Positions 1 to 15,146 of a DNA stretch of 64,000 nt are shown piece by piece. Made by a program: the position numbers and the translations under genes. The stretch is from Ulva prolifera (Eukaryota; Chlorophyta; Ulvophyceae; Ulvales; Ulvaceae). The notes beneath the pieces are model-generated. The model had not been told where the DNA came from. It did no database searches and was given only the letters and a program-made list of their open reading frames with translations. Within the stretch, counting starts at the first letter, position 1. Every line of letters begins with the position of its first letter. The DNA is taken from positions 4,785,658 through 4,849,657 of the forward strand of contig CM041196.1 of assembly GCA_023078555.1 (NCBI GenBank), given 5' to 3'.

Positions 1-1245
1 TCACCAAAGTAGAAGACAGAGCGGACTGGGACACCCTTTCCCGTGAGGTCGACGTCGAACCGTGGCTGTGTACATCCAGGTGTGCCACAGGTGTCCTCCA
101 AGTGATGCTGATGGTCACTTGGATCAAGCTCAGGAAACAGTTCCCAGCACTGGGGACAAACGTGCCGCGTCACAGACGACACATCCGGGACATCCAACAC
201 TGCCTTGACGAGGTGGAACGACGGTGGGAAAAAGTTGCCATCAGGTAGCAGGAGGTAATGTATGAACCTGCACCACGTATCGACGACCACGTCTTGTATG
301 CGAAAGAGGCTCTTCAACTGGGCAATCCACATGCACACCGTAAGTACGGTGAGGGCGCTCCCGGTGTATATGTGTTTCTTTCGTTGCTCATGCCACCAGG
401 CTCCTGTGCCCTTCCGGGCCCCGGAGGTGGGGGGGGGGGGCTGTCGACGTCATCGTCATGCAAGAGGGAGACACATGCCACATGGGAAATCAGCACGCCA
501 GGGGAGACACGACGTAACAGACCGATGTTGAAGTTGCCACACCTCGGACCCGTCCGTGCTGTATTCAGATTCGGACGAGGAGGGGATGGAGGAAGCGTCT
601 GAGAAGTAGGAGTCCGAGTCTGAATCCCGGGCGGGGTACTCGGCCTCGTCGATGTCGGAGGGTGGGGGCAGCTGTAAAATCACGCGAATGAGTGCAGTAG
701 CTGCAGATGCAGGTATGGGCAGCCGCACCGCCCGTCCTGGAACCACAGCGGGCCCACACATGGCCCACATCAGTCACTGGCAGACCAAACAACAGCAGGC
801 AAGGCACGCGGGCATCGAGCAACAGCATGCATGGAGGGGTTCGCACAGCGAAGAGGTCGTCAGAGTTGACGGGATGGTTGGGGTGGCAAGCCAGCGCAGG
901 GGGTATGGGCTGTGGCGAAGAGGGGCCGGCCCCATCGGGAACCCCGCTGACGTCAGCCCCAAGGGTAGCGGAGGAGAATGGCGTAGGTGGCCGCGAGGAT
1001 GGACCTGCCCCATCGTGGCCACCAGCGGCTCCCGGGGCACGGGCCGCGGCGGCCTTCCTCAGGCGCTTTTGGCAAGGCTCATAGTGGTTTTGAGCGGTGG
1101 TATGTCTGACGAACTTCTCACCACAGGCTTGGCACTGGAATTTAAGTGTATCCTTCCCCACACGCTCTGGACAGAGTAGACGCTTACAGTTAACCTCTCC
1201 CATCAAGGCATCGACCTCATCCCTCGTCCTTCTGGATCCGGCCAT
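1..1245 (-). CDS. CACTA/EnSpm-like transposase, N-terminal part (runs off left edge)
   Basis: Minus-strand coding sequence reconstructed from three blocks. The first runs from an ATG at 1,245 (MAGSRRTRDEV) and has a C2H2-like finger, CQACGEKF followed by H and C, shortly after the start. A middle exon at 543-671 is bounded by AG and GT sites, is exactly 43 codons long and is acidic and Ser-rich (DSDSDSYFSDASS). A block at about 1-317 reads through the window edge with LLLPDGNFFPPS and then a second Cys/His cluster (HVCPQC ... CGTPGC). The order 'LP..N..P.S, then CxxC, then CxxxxC, R' is what I know from Tnp2-type CACTA transposases. The DDE core would lie outside the window. The donor ending the first block and the intron between 317 and 543 are not resolved. 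Family call is from motif recall only; other domesticated zinc-finger transposases are possible. Confidence 0.5.
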
Positions 1246-1552
1246 CTTCTGCGGCCGGCATAAAAGGGTGGAAAGGCTACCTGAGTCTCTGGCACCTGCT
1301 GTGCGGACAACCGCATTCAGGTCGAAAGAGTACAGCGACACGTACACAGAACCACGGCGACGGGACGTGCGCCGGGATATCGAGGCAGACCGGTATTCGA
1401 AAGCAGACACCGCTACGACGCTTGACTACCTTACCAGTGAAAGCGCGGCACAGCACAGCATTTCAGGACAAATATGTGTGATACTGATTCACAATAACAC
1501 CTACTGCCGTTGCGTATCTTACTGTCTAAACATCTACGTCGATTACCGCAGT
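1246..1552. promoter_or_regulatory. Divergent intergenic region with TATA-like box
   Basis: Gap between two divergent predicted starts (minus ATG at 1,245, plus ATG at 1,553). A TATA-like string GCATAAAAGG lies at 1,258-1,267 in plus orientation. No other element is recognised. An open frame runs through the gap upstream of 1,553 but lacks coding character. Confidence 0.25.
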
Positions 1553-3972
1553 ATGACCAACCTGCAGTTTAAATTTCTTCGCGCCTCGCCGGTCGTGATC
1601 GAGCAAGAAGTTGTAGATGATGTAGAGGTCGGAGGAGGGATGCTCGATGTGCTGGTGAGCAACGTATGGAGCAGAGGCGCCGGCGTCGACGGTTTAACTC
1701 TGGCGTCGACCGCTGACAAGGACAGCACCGTAGACATCGACAGTCAAGATAAACTGAAGACTTGCGTGTTGTACTTCTTCAAGAAAGGCACCATAGCCGG
1801 TGTGCTTGTGTCGCCCGTGCTCGTGAAGCCGTTGGGGAAAGGGAGAGGGGGCTTGGCAGCAGCGCCGACAGCGCAGGGCACTGCCTGTTCCACCGCCACG
1901 GCTGCGTGCGGCGAAGATCACGAGAAGTGGGAGCGGATGAAGGATGGGGTACTGATGTGGACGGCAGGGATGGAGAAAGTAGTCGCTGGCATGGCGGAGG
2001 CTGACACAGAAGGAAAGCTGGTGAATGCACTCGTCAACGAGGAGGCCCCAGCAGACGAGAGGATGTTCCCTGGCAGCTTTCTAACGAAATTTTTCGCGGA
2101 CGCGCTGAGGAATGCAGCAGCAGGGGTGCGACAGCCATGTCAGAATAACAACGTGCTTGGAACATGTCGTCCGCGGTCAGCCCTCCAGCACCTGTGGCTG
2201 CCGACCTATCGTGTGAGCTCCTGACTCCGGTCCGTGATAATATATGCGTGCAGTAATTACTGACAGATGTTGTGTACAGGACGGAAAAACTGGCGCAGCT
2301 TACGTCGCTGCGAGGAATATCAGCAGCGCTTTCTACAGTCAGATTGGCTGTCTGAGCAACAAGAACAAACAGTGCGCTGCGCAGGATGCTTAAGTTTCCA
2401 GCTTGTTTTGATGCAGCTGTGGTGTTGCGTCCCGGGCCCGATATGGGCAGCCTGAGGGGCGTTTGCCGAGTGTGCAGGAAGTTTCCGGGACGGGCGTATG
2501 ACCACAACATAGCGATGCGAAGGAAGGAATCGTATCGTGAAGCTCCCCATCTGCTTGCGGCACTGCACAAGTCTGCAAACTCCAAGGCACGTCCTTCTCC
2601 TTGGTAGGGGCTGGAGTAGCCATTCGCCGAATGGCCACTCTGTGCGGTGTCATGCATTGTCTTGCACTGCACGCGGCTGGAGTAGCCATTCGCCGAATGG
2701 CCACTCTGTGTGGTGTCATGCATTGTCTTGCACTGCACGCGGCTGGAGTAGCCATTCGCCGAATGGCCACTCTGTGTGGTGTCATGCATTGTCTTGCACT
2801 GCACGCGGCTGGAGTAGCCATTCGCCGAATGGCCACTCTGTGCGGTGTCATGCATTGTCTTGCACTGCACGCGGCTGGAGTAGCCATTCGCCGAATGGCC
2901 ACAACATAGCAGTGTCATGCATTGTCTTGCACTGCACGCGACGTACCAAGAGCCTGTGCAGTTCACCATTAGAGGAGACCGGACCCCAATAGACCACGAA
3001 CCCTTGAAAACGCCCGAGGCATGGGCAATGGAGGACGGCGTGTATGTGTGCGAAAATCTCGTGGCAATCACTGGGGCCCGACGCGCTATAGAAGGGACCG
3101 CAGACTCGCCCATGAAGCCTGGCAAGAGACCACGAAAGAACGGGAAGGTACTTCCACCTGACACCCTGTACTGACTACGCCACTGATGTGTTCTACCTGT
3201 GACATCGACCGTGACAAGCAGGCGCTCCTGCAGGCACATACCGCAAACAAGGCATCGAGACAGGGAGGTCATCCCAACACAGGACGGCGCAAGGTGCTCG
3301 ACGATCTGCCATCCCCACCACGAGCGCTGGCGCGACGATCAAGGGCAGACCAATCAGTTCATGATAACAGTGTACAGCAGCCGGCAACGGACGAGGCAGA
3401 TACCGCCGAGTCGGATGAAGAGGCCGAACCTGATCAGCCTGCGGACGCACGCAGCCCCTCACCGGAGATGGAAGTGCAAGCAATGGCACCGGTACGGCTT
3501 CTCCAGCTAACTGCTTGTGTCTGAGATCTCTGTCCGTGGGTAATTGCCCCGTCCAATGCCCTGCCAGCTGGAAGAGCTCTTGCGCGATGCAGAAGTCTCA
3601 AGACGCGATCGCGAGGCGAAAGGCCAAGGCCGACAAGAAGGCTGACGAAGAAGCACGTGACGAGTTGAAGAAAAAGATTGAGGAGTACGAGACTCGGCTG
3701 GCGAAATATCGGCCCACGAGCAAGAAACCGGAAGTGCAGAAGCTCAAAGCTGATATTGCGCTATTCACGGTACGTCAATCTTCGATACAGTTGATACTAC
3801 ATTTAACACCAAAGTCTGTATTAAAATCAATGTTTGCATATGATTAACCCATGCGACGAATGGATACCAGGTGGTCTGGGAGACACGGAATAATGCCGCA
3901 GACTCATGCATCTGGTCATGCCTGCAGGCGGAGTTGGTTAAGATTCAAGACTCCTTATTGCTTCACAAGTAG
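1553..3972 (+). CDS. Five-exon gene of unknown function with C-terminal coiled coil
   Basis: Exons at 1,553-2,125, 2,962-3,147, 3,234-3,491, 3,593-3,769 and 3,928-3,972. Every junction has GT/AG sites in phase 0, giving a predicted 412-residue protein (413 codons with stop). Exon 1 contains the charged helix-like stretch DHEKWERMKDGVLMWTAGME. Exon 2 is Arg/Lys-rich near its end (MKPGKRPRKNGK). Exon 3 is acidic and Ser/Pro-rich (TDEADTAESDEEAEPDQ). Exon 4 is a highly charged coiled-coil segment (KADKKADEEARDELKKKIEE) that continues into the short last exon (ELVKIQDSLLLHK, stop). I do not recognise the family. It is divergent to the CACTA-like transposase and could be that element's second gene; this is inference. 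The first exon could extend upstream through an unseen exon. Intron 1 carries a minisatellite. Confidence 0.5.
2611..2940. repeat. 66-bp minisatellite, five units
   Basis: Units start at 2,611, 2,677, 2,743, 2,809 and 2,875 with a strict 66-bp period. The first four are almost identical, differing by tgCgg/tgTgg; the fifth has a changed middle part. Each unit holds the near-palindrome CCATTCGCCGAATGG. Since 66 is a multiple of three and the unit is almost stop-free, long spurious ORFs appear in several frames. It sits inside intron 1 of the 1,553-3,972 gene. Confidence 0.95.
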
Positions 3973-4299
3973 CGAAGGCGCTTCGGTCAATATTGATTAA
4001 TCGTCCAACATAGGTCCTCTGCCCGGTCGGGTTCATATCATGTTACGAGATGTTGAGTGTCCCTGTAGCAGTGAATGCTTGCTCTGACTCGAGGTGAATG
4101 TGGGAAGTGCAGGCAATGTAAGCACACACATCACACTGACTCAGGCAAGCTGCCAATTCCAGACCCGTGTTCACGTTCCCCAAATGGTCAACACTAGATT
4201 CCCAATCAAAGCACGTGCGTGCACGCCGAACACCACTCCATGTACACGTCAGTTGATGCAACTCACGCCCAGCAAGCTCTTGGCGACTCATTGATCGGT

Positions 4300-4780
4300 G
4301 TCTACAAGTGCACTTGTCGAGTCACGAATGTATCAGCGTCCACGATTAACGAACCATTCGTGACATGCCTCGCGAGATGTCACAAGCCGCACGTCATAAA
4401 TCACCATGGACTACGGCCCAGCCTACGCTGTCCGTCGCCCCCTGTCGGACGCCATACGTATGCGCTCCGGATCAGGCAGTTTATGCAAATCTCCGTTCTC
4501 CGTCCGTCGGACGGCCAGCGGATCCGTGATTTCCTCCGCTCATTGTCCGATGCAGCTCCTAAGTGAGGCTGAAGGCAACCAGCGTTGCCCTGTGACTCAC
4601 CGGACGGGAAACGGAACATCCTGCCTACCTCTGTAACGTCGCCCCGATAGTCCGTGCAACATACGTCTGGCCTCCACCGATTCTCCGAAGGCTCTCCAAC
4701 TGCCCCTCCGTACACACTACGTCAGCTCTCCAATTCACCGTGTCGCCATTCTTCTAGGGCCTCTAGATGCTCCTGTAGTG
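4300..4780. mobile_element. Candidate right terminus of the CACTA-like element
   Basis: The sequence ...TCCTGTAGTG ends at 4,780; its reverse complement, CACTACAGGAGC, resembles known CACTA termini. The preceding about 450 bp carries repeated TCCG/CGGA-type motifs (for example CCGTCCGTCGGACGG near 4,500), as in subterminal repeats of CACTA elements. The left terminus is outside the window, so neither the inverted match nor a 3-bp target duplication can be checked. Confidence 0.35.
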
Positions 4781-7501
4781 ACGTTTAGTCTGAAGTCCGA
4801 CCATCATGCCACTACGTCCTGGAACTCAATGTGTACACACCTGTGCGAAAGGTATCAAGGCATGAAGTACGCAGTTTAGTTCATTTTCTCCCGTTGAAGC
4901 ACGTCTCATCTGTGCATGGTTTGTTATCATTCACCACCGCAGCATCTGCTCATCCAGGCCAAAGCTCTTCAATTCAGCTGCTTGTGTTCATAGCTATGAG
5001 CTGTAATTCTGCGGACCGTATGATCGCAACGTACCATCACTATCACTACCAATGAGCAGCCTCGATGGCAACCATATACCGTATGCGGCTGTATCAAGAT
5101 GCAATGCTGCCAATCGACACTGTCTGATATGAAGGGAACATGTATCCGTGCCATATGCACGTGTTGGGTGCTTGTATTCTTGAAGGTGTCACATCCGTTG
5201 AGCTGATGCCTCTGTGATCAAGCAGCTGCAGTACACTGTAGCCCAGTGTGAATGTGCACTGGGCTCGTGGCTGACTGACGCAGGTTAGCAGGTTAACCAA
5301 CTATCTGTCTGCTTGGTGTCGTGTGGACATCGAATGGAAAGAAAAGATGGTGGTTCAGAGCACTTACAATGTGACAGCCTGCGTACAGCTGCAGAGCTGA
5401 AAACAATTCGCAGATCGTGCAGCTCATGGATCAATGCTTACGCCACTGAATTTCTGGACTGCCCTGTGTGGTATCATTGTATTATCGTGGGAGGCGGTAA
5501 GTAGACTTGGTGAGTCTCTCGCGACATGTGCATTTTCAGTACATGCACCATGTGTGTCCAGTCTTTCGCAAGGACGGTACATGAGAGCGACGTATGTTTC
5601 AGCTGATAACTCTCCGGCGTAACCGTGGAATGATTTTATGTGTCACAGTCTTGTCGCGAAATGATCACCGTATTCTGCTCTACCCCATACGCAGTACATC
5701 AACCCAATTTGCCAACAGGCGCAAACGTCTGACAAAAGTGCCATATGTTACCGCATGGTCCTGTCGCATATCAATCTGGCATTACCATTACTGGTGCATG
5801 CGTGCGCAGGCGCTTGGAACCTCACGGGATCACGTTGTTAAGCTTTGGATGACATACGTTCCACATACAGTCAGTAAACTATCGTTCAACAATTTACAGC
5901 CCGATGACCGCTAGCTGTCGACGGTCAGACAGGTTCACGGCAGCCCAACGTCAATACACATGGCGAGGCCACCCACACAACGAGAATGTACCGATCATCA
6001 GCAAAAGAAGCAATACAGTGTCCTGTGTGTCAGTTTTGATGCTCTCCGTGCACTGGACACGATGCCGCGCGATTGGGGAACAAATAAGCGCGAGTGGGGA
6101 GAATCGCCCATTCTCGCTGAAACGGGTCCTCGCGTTGGGGAGGCTCCCCAACACTGGGATCGACCTCCCAGAGTGCCCAAACAACATAGACAATAGTTGA
6201 ATGCTTCCCAATTTGCCAAATTCGCTGTCGATTTGGCGCGCCCTTACTGGTCCCACCCTTTAGCGGGAGTGCGTGACCCTGGCCAGCCTCTGGGATGTGA
6301 CACGCCAGATGGCTAGAAGGATTGAGGATCCAGCAAGCGCGACTGCAGGTTCCGGGCTTGTCAGATCTTGCACACACATGTATATGTTGATCATATATTT
6401 GAAAGTCAGATCTTGCACACACATGTATATGTTGATCATATATTTGAGAGAGCTCACTGGGAGATGGCGAAAGGACTGTTTTGTGCAGTGTGCTCGACAT
6501 TGCTGATACCAGCCTACTCATGTATGGGGGAACACCTTCACCCAGGCAGAGCTGAACCTACTCTTCACCAACGCGTGGACACTGTTCCAGCTGCAGGGAT
6601 AACCTCGTCAGCTCTTCCCGGACTGACTGGTTGGTGCACCTGTTCTCAAGGCATGTCGTGCTACTCTGCGCCCTTCTTCGTCCCGGTGTGAGCGAAACAC
6701 GCAGTGGACAAGTGAATGTGGGTGGAATTGCTGCTGAACCCTCAATCGCGTTTTCATACGCAACAGTGTGCTCACATCGAACATCACATTGCACCTCACA
6801 GCACAGTCCGGCTCGCGCAGAGCAACTCTACTTGACCGCAAATGTTGCACCATGCCCAGACTGCCAATTCCACAAGGGGTACTCCTGGATATGTACTCCT
6901 GGCGCCGTACAGAAGTACGCAAACTTCCTAGAGCAACAATCCTTGATTGTGAGATCGCAGCATTCGACATATGTCCATGAAATGTCAGGTTGGATTTATG
7001 GAATGCGGAGAGTCGAGCCGGCTGCTGTGTGCAGCTACTGCCTGCTGCGCATCGTGCACAGAGCGGGGCGCTCTTGTCACATGCCTGCCGGCCTGCACTG
7101 CTGCATGGCGCCCGGAGGCGCTGTTGTTTGATGAGACAAAGTGAATCAACCATCATGGCTCCCCATCGCACATGTGCGTTTCTGGTCCTACGTATGCCAT
7201 TGTGCACAGCAGAGCATGGCGTGCATGGATATGCAGCACTTGTGCTGACGTAAAAGTTGAACCCACAAGCACCGCTCCAGCATCTTGCATGTCGCGCGGC
7301 AGGCATGCTCTCTCTTGCAATGCATGACGACTTGCCGACAGCATATGCATGCCAGGAGCGTTGTTAGCTTCATGTGAAACAGGCGCCATCCCATCCTCGA
7401 TGTAAGGTCCTTCAAACATATTGATGCCCCGATCCACAGGGACAGGCGTGACGTCCAATTCAAATTACGGTGTATTGTTGGAGGGATCGTCAGATGCGGC
7501 T
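4781..7501. other. Gene-poor interval
   Basis: No coding region supported. Only short unrelated ORFs in all frames. A GC-rich palindromic patch lies at about 6,060-6,190 (alternating 'ggggag', 'ctcccc' and 'gcgcgag' motifs), similar in style to the subterminal part of the hAT-like element at 16,927-18,507, but I found no matching termini. A 45-bp tandem repeat lies at 6,361-6,450. Confidence 0.6.
6361..6450. repeat. 45-bp tandem duplication
   Basis: Two adjacent 45-bp copies (6,361-6,405 and 6,406-6,450) beginning TCAGATCTTGCACACACATG and differing at one base. No function evident. Confidence 0.95.
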
Positions 7502-10911
<3,410 letters not shown>

Positions 10912-12080
10912 TGTCAAAGTACATATGACGATGTAGAAGAGGAAAAGTTGAAGAAAGCTCCACTTCGTATATCGCTGACGATCTACATGAGAAGAGCTGT
11001 AGATGTGCCTGAGAAAGCGTCGCTATATATCGCGATCGCAAACGACAGGTGTGCAAAGTCAAACGGGGCTATTGCACGTACGCAACACCATCGTCAAAAC
11101 AGAAAAATGTTCCATTATACAAGTTGCCAGTGCTCTTCAGGTAGTTCTGCCGAGCTCAGGATCGCGGACTATGCAGAACTGTGTTGCGCGCATGAACATG
11201 TGTCGGGGTACCAGTAGCCATGGCAGGGAATACAAAGAGTGATATGCACAACCTCCTTTCGGGCTTGCAAGTCTGTGTAAGTGACTAACAGAACGTGACG
11301 CAAGTGATTGACGATGTTGCGCTGGCTGCTGCGAGCTCTCTATTCAGTCGGTTTTCAGGCGAAATCAGCAGAGGTGCTGTGAACGAGCATGCAATATGCG
11401 TGTCACACTGACGAGGTGGATGCAGATCATGGCCCATGTGCCGCAACATTGACTTGGAAGTGACTTGGCTACGCTTTGGGATGCTTGTGTAGCCTCGTGT
11501 GGAAGCTGCAGTTTGCAGGGGTACAGCGGCTGTGCCTGCCAGTGGTGCCTCACTGCCAGAGCTTGAACGCCACAGCATGCTGTTGGGGACCGTGGCAAGG
11601 TCATACGGATCTATTGTTGAATTCCTTGTCACGATCAATCTGTAATTCTGTGATCACATGTGGCTTTGTATCGCAAGTTCATGCATTCTGCCCATAGTCA
11701 CATACGTCAGGCATGAACAGAACTGCAATCAAATCGTGCTGACGCAGCACATGACTGGTTGCATCGGGTAGCTGTTGGCATTCCCAGGATGCAGCACTCC
11801 CTTGAGTGGAGCAAAAAACATATTTCCCGGTGGATTTGAAAAATCCTGCAGGCCACCCTGAAAGCCCGTCCTTTTGCAGCCCCAACAACGAGCACCCACG
11901 CCATCTCTGTGCACACCACATGCACACAGGCCCATGGAGTGGTTTTGTTACAAATATGTCAACGGGTACGTACCGCGGTGCGAACAGAAACGTCTTTTTT
12001 TTTACAAATCTGTGAGTGGGCCCATGCAGTGGCCGGTCTGAAACGCAGTAATTTTCAAGTGCACGTCACCACGACTTGCG
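10912..12080. other. 5' flank of SDR-A1 / 3' flank of SDR-B1
   Basis: No gene seen. Conserved with 41,066-42,197 and 53,639-54,770 as part of the repeated cassette, with scattered substitutions and small indels. Confidence 0.6.
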
Positions 12081-13046
12081 CTAGCATGGCTGGTAGTCTG
12101 CAGCCACGTGGAAGCCGTTGGCGGACATGCCGCCGTCGATGGGCAGCACATGCCCGGTGATGAAGGACGCTGCAGCCGAGGCGAGGAACACCATCACACC
12201 TGCACACACACACACCTCCTCAAGCACCGGCCGGCACACATCACACACCCACGTGTGTGTATCGGTGGCAAATTGGATGCAGACAGCTGATGCGGGCAGC
12301 GACTTGATGGTGGCTCACGGCGGCAGCAGGTGGGGTTGGTGGTTCACTCGACTGCGAAGCTGCACCGGCATCCCCGACTACAATGGTGGACTGCATCTCC
12401 CAGGATCGATGTTGAGCGTAACATCCGTGGCGTATTTTCAATTCAGGCCGCGGCCCGACATGGGGCCGCTGTTGAACCCCCCGGGCTGCAGCCTGGTGGC
12501 AACGGTAGCAGCCTAGACACAGCGCAGTGACCTCGCATGACAGCAACGTGAGGGGAACTGCCGAAGCAGGTGCTGGCACACGAGCCGTCTCGCAGGGGCA
12601 CCTGAGAGTGACAAGGGGCGCGCCCGACGTCTCCTCCGGCTCCGCGATGCGGCCGAGCGGCGTGCGCGCCAGCACACCCTGCCGGAAGCCGTCGTCCTGC
12701 AGCGCCTGCCGCACGAGCGGCGTCGCGGCGAACCACGGCGCGACCGCGTTGACGCGGATCCCGTCCCGCGCCCACTCGCACGCGAGGCTCCGCGTCAGCT
12801 GATTCAGCGCCGCTGCATACACCCCGCTGGGCTGGCACAGGCTGCCGCAGGGCACGGTTCCCTGGTGTCTCCGTGCATGCCAGATTCTATGCAAGCTGCC
12901 GTGAGTAGCGTGTCTTGCGGTAGCCGATTCCGCTGTTTGCGCGCTTGCCCCATGCCGCCCCTGTGTCATCACGTGTTTGTCCAGGCAATGCATGTAGATC
13001 CTGGGAGGTACACATCGATGCAAAGACAGATGTGGACTCTGCGTTC

Positions 13047-13100
<54 letters not shown>

Positions 13101-13346
13101 TTGGCTTACCTTTCGTCATCCCGTAGACGCATCCGCTCCACAGCGCCAGCGGGCCGCCAGCCACGGAGGAGTTAAACATGATGGATGGTGCGCTGGATCT
13201 GGCGAGGTGCGGCCGGCAGAATTGACAGAGACGCAGTGTAGAGCGCACGTTCGTTGCCATCATCATGTCAAAGTCCTCTGCAGTTGCGTCCTCAGCCTGC
13301 CGGCGGCGATTCGTGCCGACGTTGTTGACCAGAACATCCAGCTGCC
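12081..13346 (-). pseudogene. SDR paralogue B1, 5'-truncated (exons 3-5 only)
   Basis: Three exons at 13,110-13,346, 12,624-12,812 and 12,081-12,199 match exons 3-5 of the intact B2 and B3 genes in length and phase. They encode LDVLVNNVGTNRRRQAED, NSSVAGG, the catalytic YGMTK, NAVAPWFAATP, GRIAEPEETSG and the C-terminal ITGHVLPIDGGMSANG. Homology to B2 stops at about 13,618, inside intron 2. The exons for the Rossmann TGGSKG motif and strand 2 are missing, replaced by sequence that includes a tyrosine-recombinase-like fragment. Intron 3 has a 51-G tract starting ten bases past the donor. Without the cofactor-binding half it cannot make a working SDR unless new 5' exons were recruited, which I do not see. 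Confidence 0.8.
13049..13099. repeat. G51 homopolymer
   Basis: 51 consecutive G (C on the transcribed strand) next to the exon 3 donor of SDR-B1. The same site in B2 and B3 has GGG only. It creates artefactual poly-Gly/poly-Pro ORFs. Confidence 0.95.
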
Positions 13347-13578
13347 CTGAAACCATGGACATCGTTGGGTTCAGCTGCAGCTGAGGTTGAGGATGTGAAG
13401 GACGTGTATAGGAGGGGGTGCAGGCCTATTGCCACCTGCGCATTGTTCGATGCTGCATGCCATTGGATGTACCCTTCCACTCCGTAATGAAAAGCAGATG
13501 ACGTCCCTACACTCCAGAAGACATCAAGGCCATGGCATGCCACCAGCATGAGGTCAGGCCTGAGGTGTTCGGTGACAG

Positions 13579-14055
13579 TCACTCACGCTGTACCGGCTTG
13601 GTGGCCTGGACTCGGAGCCAGTTGCAGACTGTTTGGAACTGTTTGGAACTGGCCACATCAGCAGTGGGCCCGCTGCGGCCGGTAAGAGTGGGCAAGAGGT
13701 GGCTGCGTATGTAACAACATACATCATCGGGACGGCAGAAGCGCCACCCAACGTCCACACTGGAAAACATGCCCCCGAGATACGAGCTGAAAGAAGCGTG
13801 TATGCGCTGGTAATTCGAAATAGTCCGGGGATGACGGGAAAGCTCCATCTCCTCAGCGACAAGAGCCACGCGCTCCGCACACAGCAGCCGTTCCCTCTCC
13901 ATGCGAGAGACAGGCGCAACCGGTGTCGGTGAAGGGCCAGCGCCATACCGAAGAAATGTAAGGTGCTCAAGTGCATCAGCCTGCGCATATACAAGACAAC
14001 TCAGCGGTGACAAAGCTCGGTGGGGAATGCTGCGTGCAGCGGTAAGGTTGCACAA
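13579..14055 (-). pseudogene. Fragment of a tyrosine recombinase (core-binding domain)
   Basis: A 158-codon minus-strand ORF contains SRHPRTISNYQRIHASFSSY, then WRFCRPDDVCCYIRSHLLPT and GRSGPTADVASS. This layout (T..NY..... F..YL, then PDDV..Y..SH.LP, then SS) is what I associate with the helical N-terminal core-binding domain of Crypton/DIRS-type tyrosine recombinases of green algae. The catalytic R..HxxR..Y domain is absent. The ORF crosses the junction at about 13,618 where SDR-B homology ends, so its last dozen codons are SDR intron. It lies in the segment (about 13,618-14,365) that replaces SDR-B exons 1-2. Fragment only; family call is from pattern memory. Confidence 0.4.
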
Positions 14056-14365
14056 GGGAGCTCCCTAGGGAGGGGCCTGGAAGAACGTTCCAGCGCGGAT
14101 CCCAAAGCATTCTCACCAGCGACTACCATCAGCACTGTGTCGCAGTGTAGAATGATTCTTTTCTCCATTTGGCCTGACAACCAAGTGGAGCACTAGCAAC
14201 CGAGATAAAGAGACAATGCAGCAGGCATATTGCACTGCGAATGCTACACCAATGCGCCAGCATCACACGAACGAATATGCAGACACGTACAGATGAATCA
14301 TCCATCTGTTGTTTTGGCTGCTGCATAGACTTTCGATTTAATAGACGAGAATCGCAACAGTCTGG

Positions 14366-15146
14366 TTGTTGACAAACGACACAGTTGCAGTGGCTTGTCT
14401 CGAGTGCGTTGCTGCCGCTGCTGTTCTGCTTTGCCCCGCGCCACGTGAACGCACCGGCTCAACACTTTCAGACGCTGAAACAGACACCAAACAATCTATG
14501 GCATATGCAGATGCTCAATAGCTGTTAAATATATGCATCTAATATCTGATGTGGGGGCGTTTCTCTTGCAGAAACATGCCTGCTTTGAGCCAGGTGTGGT
14601 ACAACTCTTCAGGAGGCAGCTCTTCTGTCATGCTTGGCGCAGCACTGTACATACATGTGTGGCAGCAAAGCAACTGCAATGGCCTACACCAGGCACATGG
14701 GAATGCACGTGATGTTACCATTCTACTGCATTGATCATGCATCCATAAGGACTACTACTCCAATTTGGGATCCAGCCCCACGCCGTTACGACACACACAC
14801 CAGGCATGTGGATACCTGCAGCCACAGTGAAGCGCCTCCAGCATTGGATGCTCAGGGCTCAGGAGGGTTGCAAACCCGACAGGTACCCACCGGCACACTG
14901 GCCATGTCCGTTTTGGCTGGCCTGGATATGGCTGCCCATGTATACACTCTGTGTAGGACTGCTGCACTCCGGTGTCATCTATCCACCCCCCCCCCCCCCC
15001 CCCCCCCCGCCCAGCCATACACCTGTTCGGCAGGTGCGCCTGTATACATATACACTGGTCTATAGTCTGCGACAGACAACCCAGCGAACAGGCTGCACCG
15101 CCGCCGCCGCGGTCAGCGGCCGCAACGCGCATTTGTCCACAACACC
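14366..15146. other. Spacer between SDR-B1 remains and ATPase fragment
   Basis: No gene. Homologous to 44,577-45,354 and to the corresponding part of copy 3 near 57,140-57,935. Contains a C24 tract at 14,985-15,008. Confidence 0.6.
14985..15008. repeat. Poly-C tract (C24)
   Basis: 24 C about 140 bp beyond the ATPase stop codon. Equivalent tracts are C23 at 45,193-45,215 and C29 at 57,769-57,797. Confidence 0.95.

Noticed and set aside
1097-1552. Upstream extension of the plus-strand gene
   Set aside because: The frame is open but overlaps the zinc-finger exon of the opposite transposase and has no coding character; the ATG at 1,553 is preferred.
2611-2940. CRISPR-like array
   Set aside because: Whole units are repeated without unique spacers, in a eukaryotic context.
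2390-2992. Repetitive ORFs in several frames over the 66-bp repeats
   Set aside because: A stop-free 66-bp unit gives open frames in both strands; the exon model places it in an intron.
6060-6190. Another copy of hAT-like element 2
   Set aside because: Similar GC-rich palindromic style but no AGGGGGGTCGG termini or 8-bp duplication found around it.
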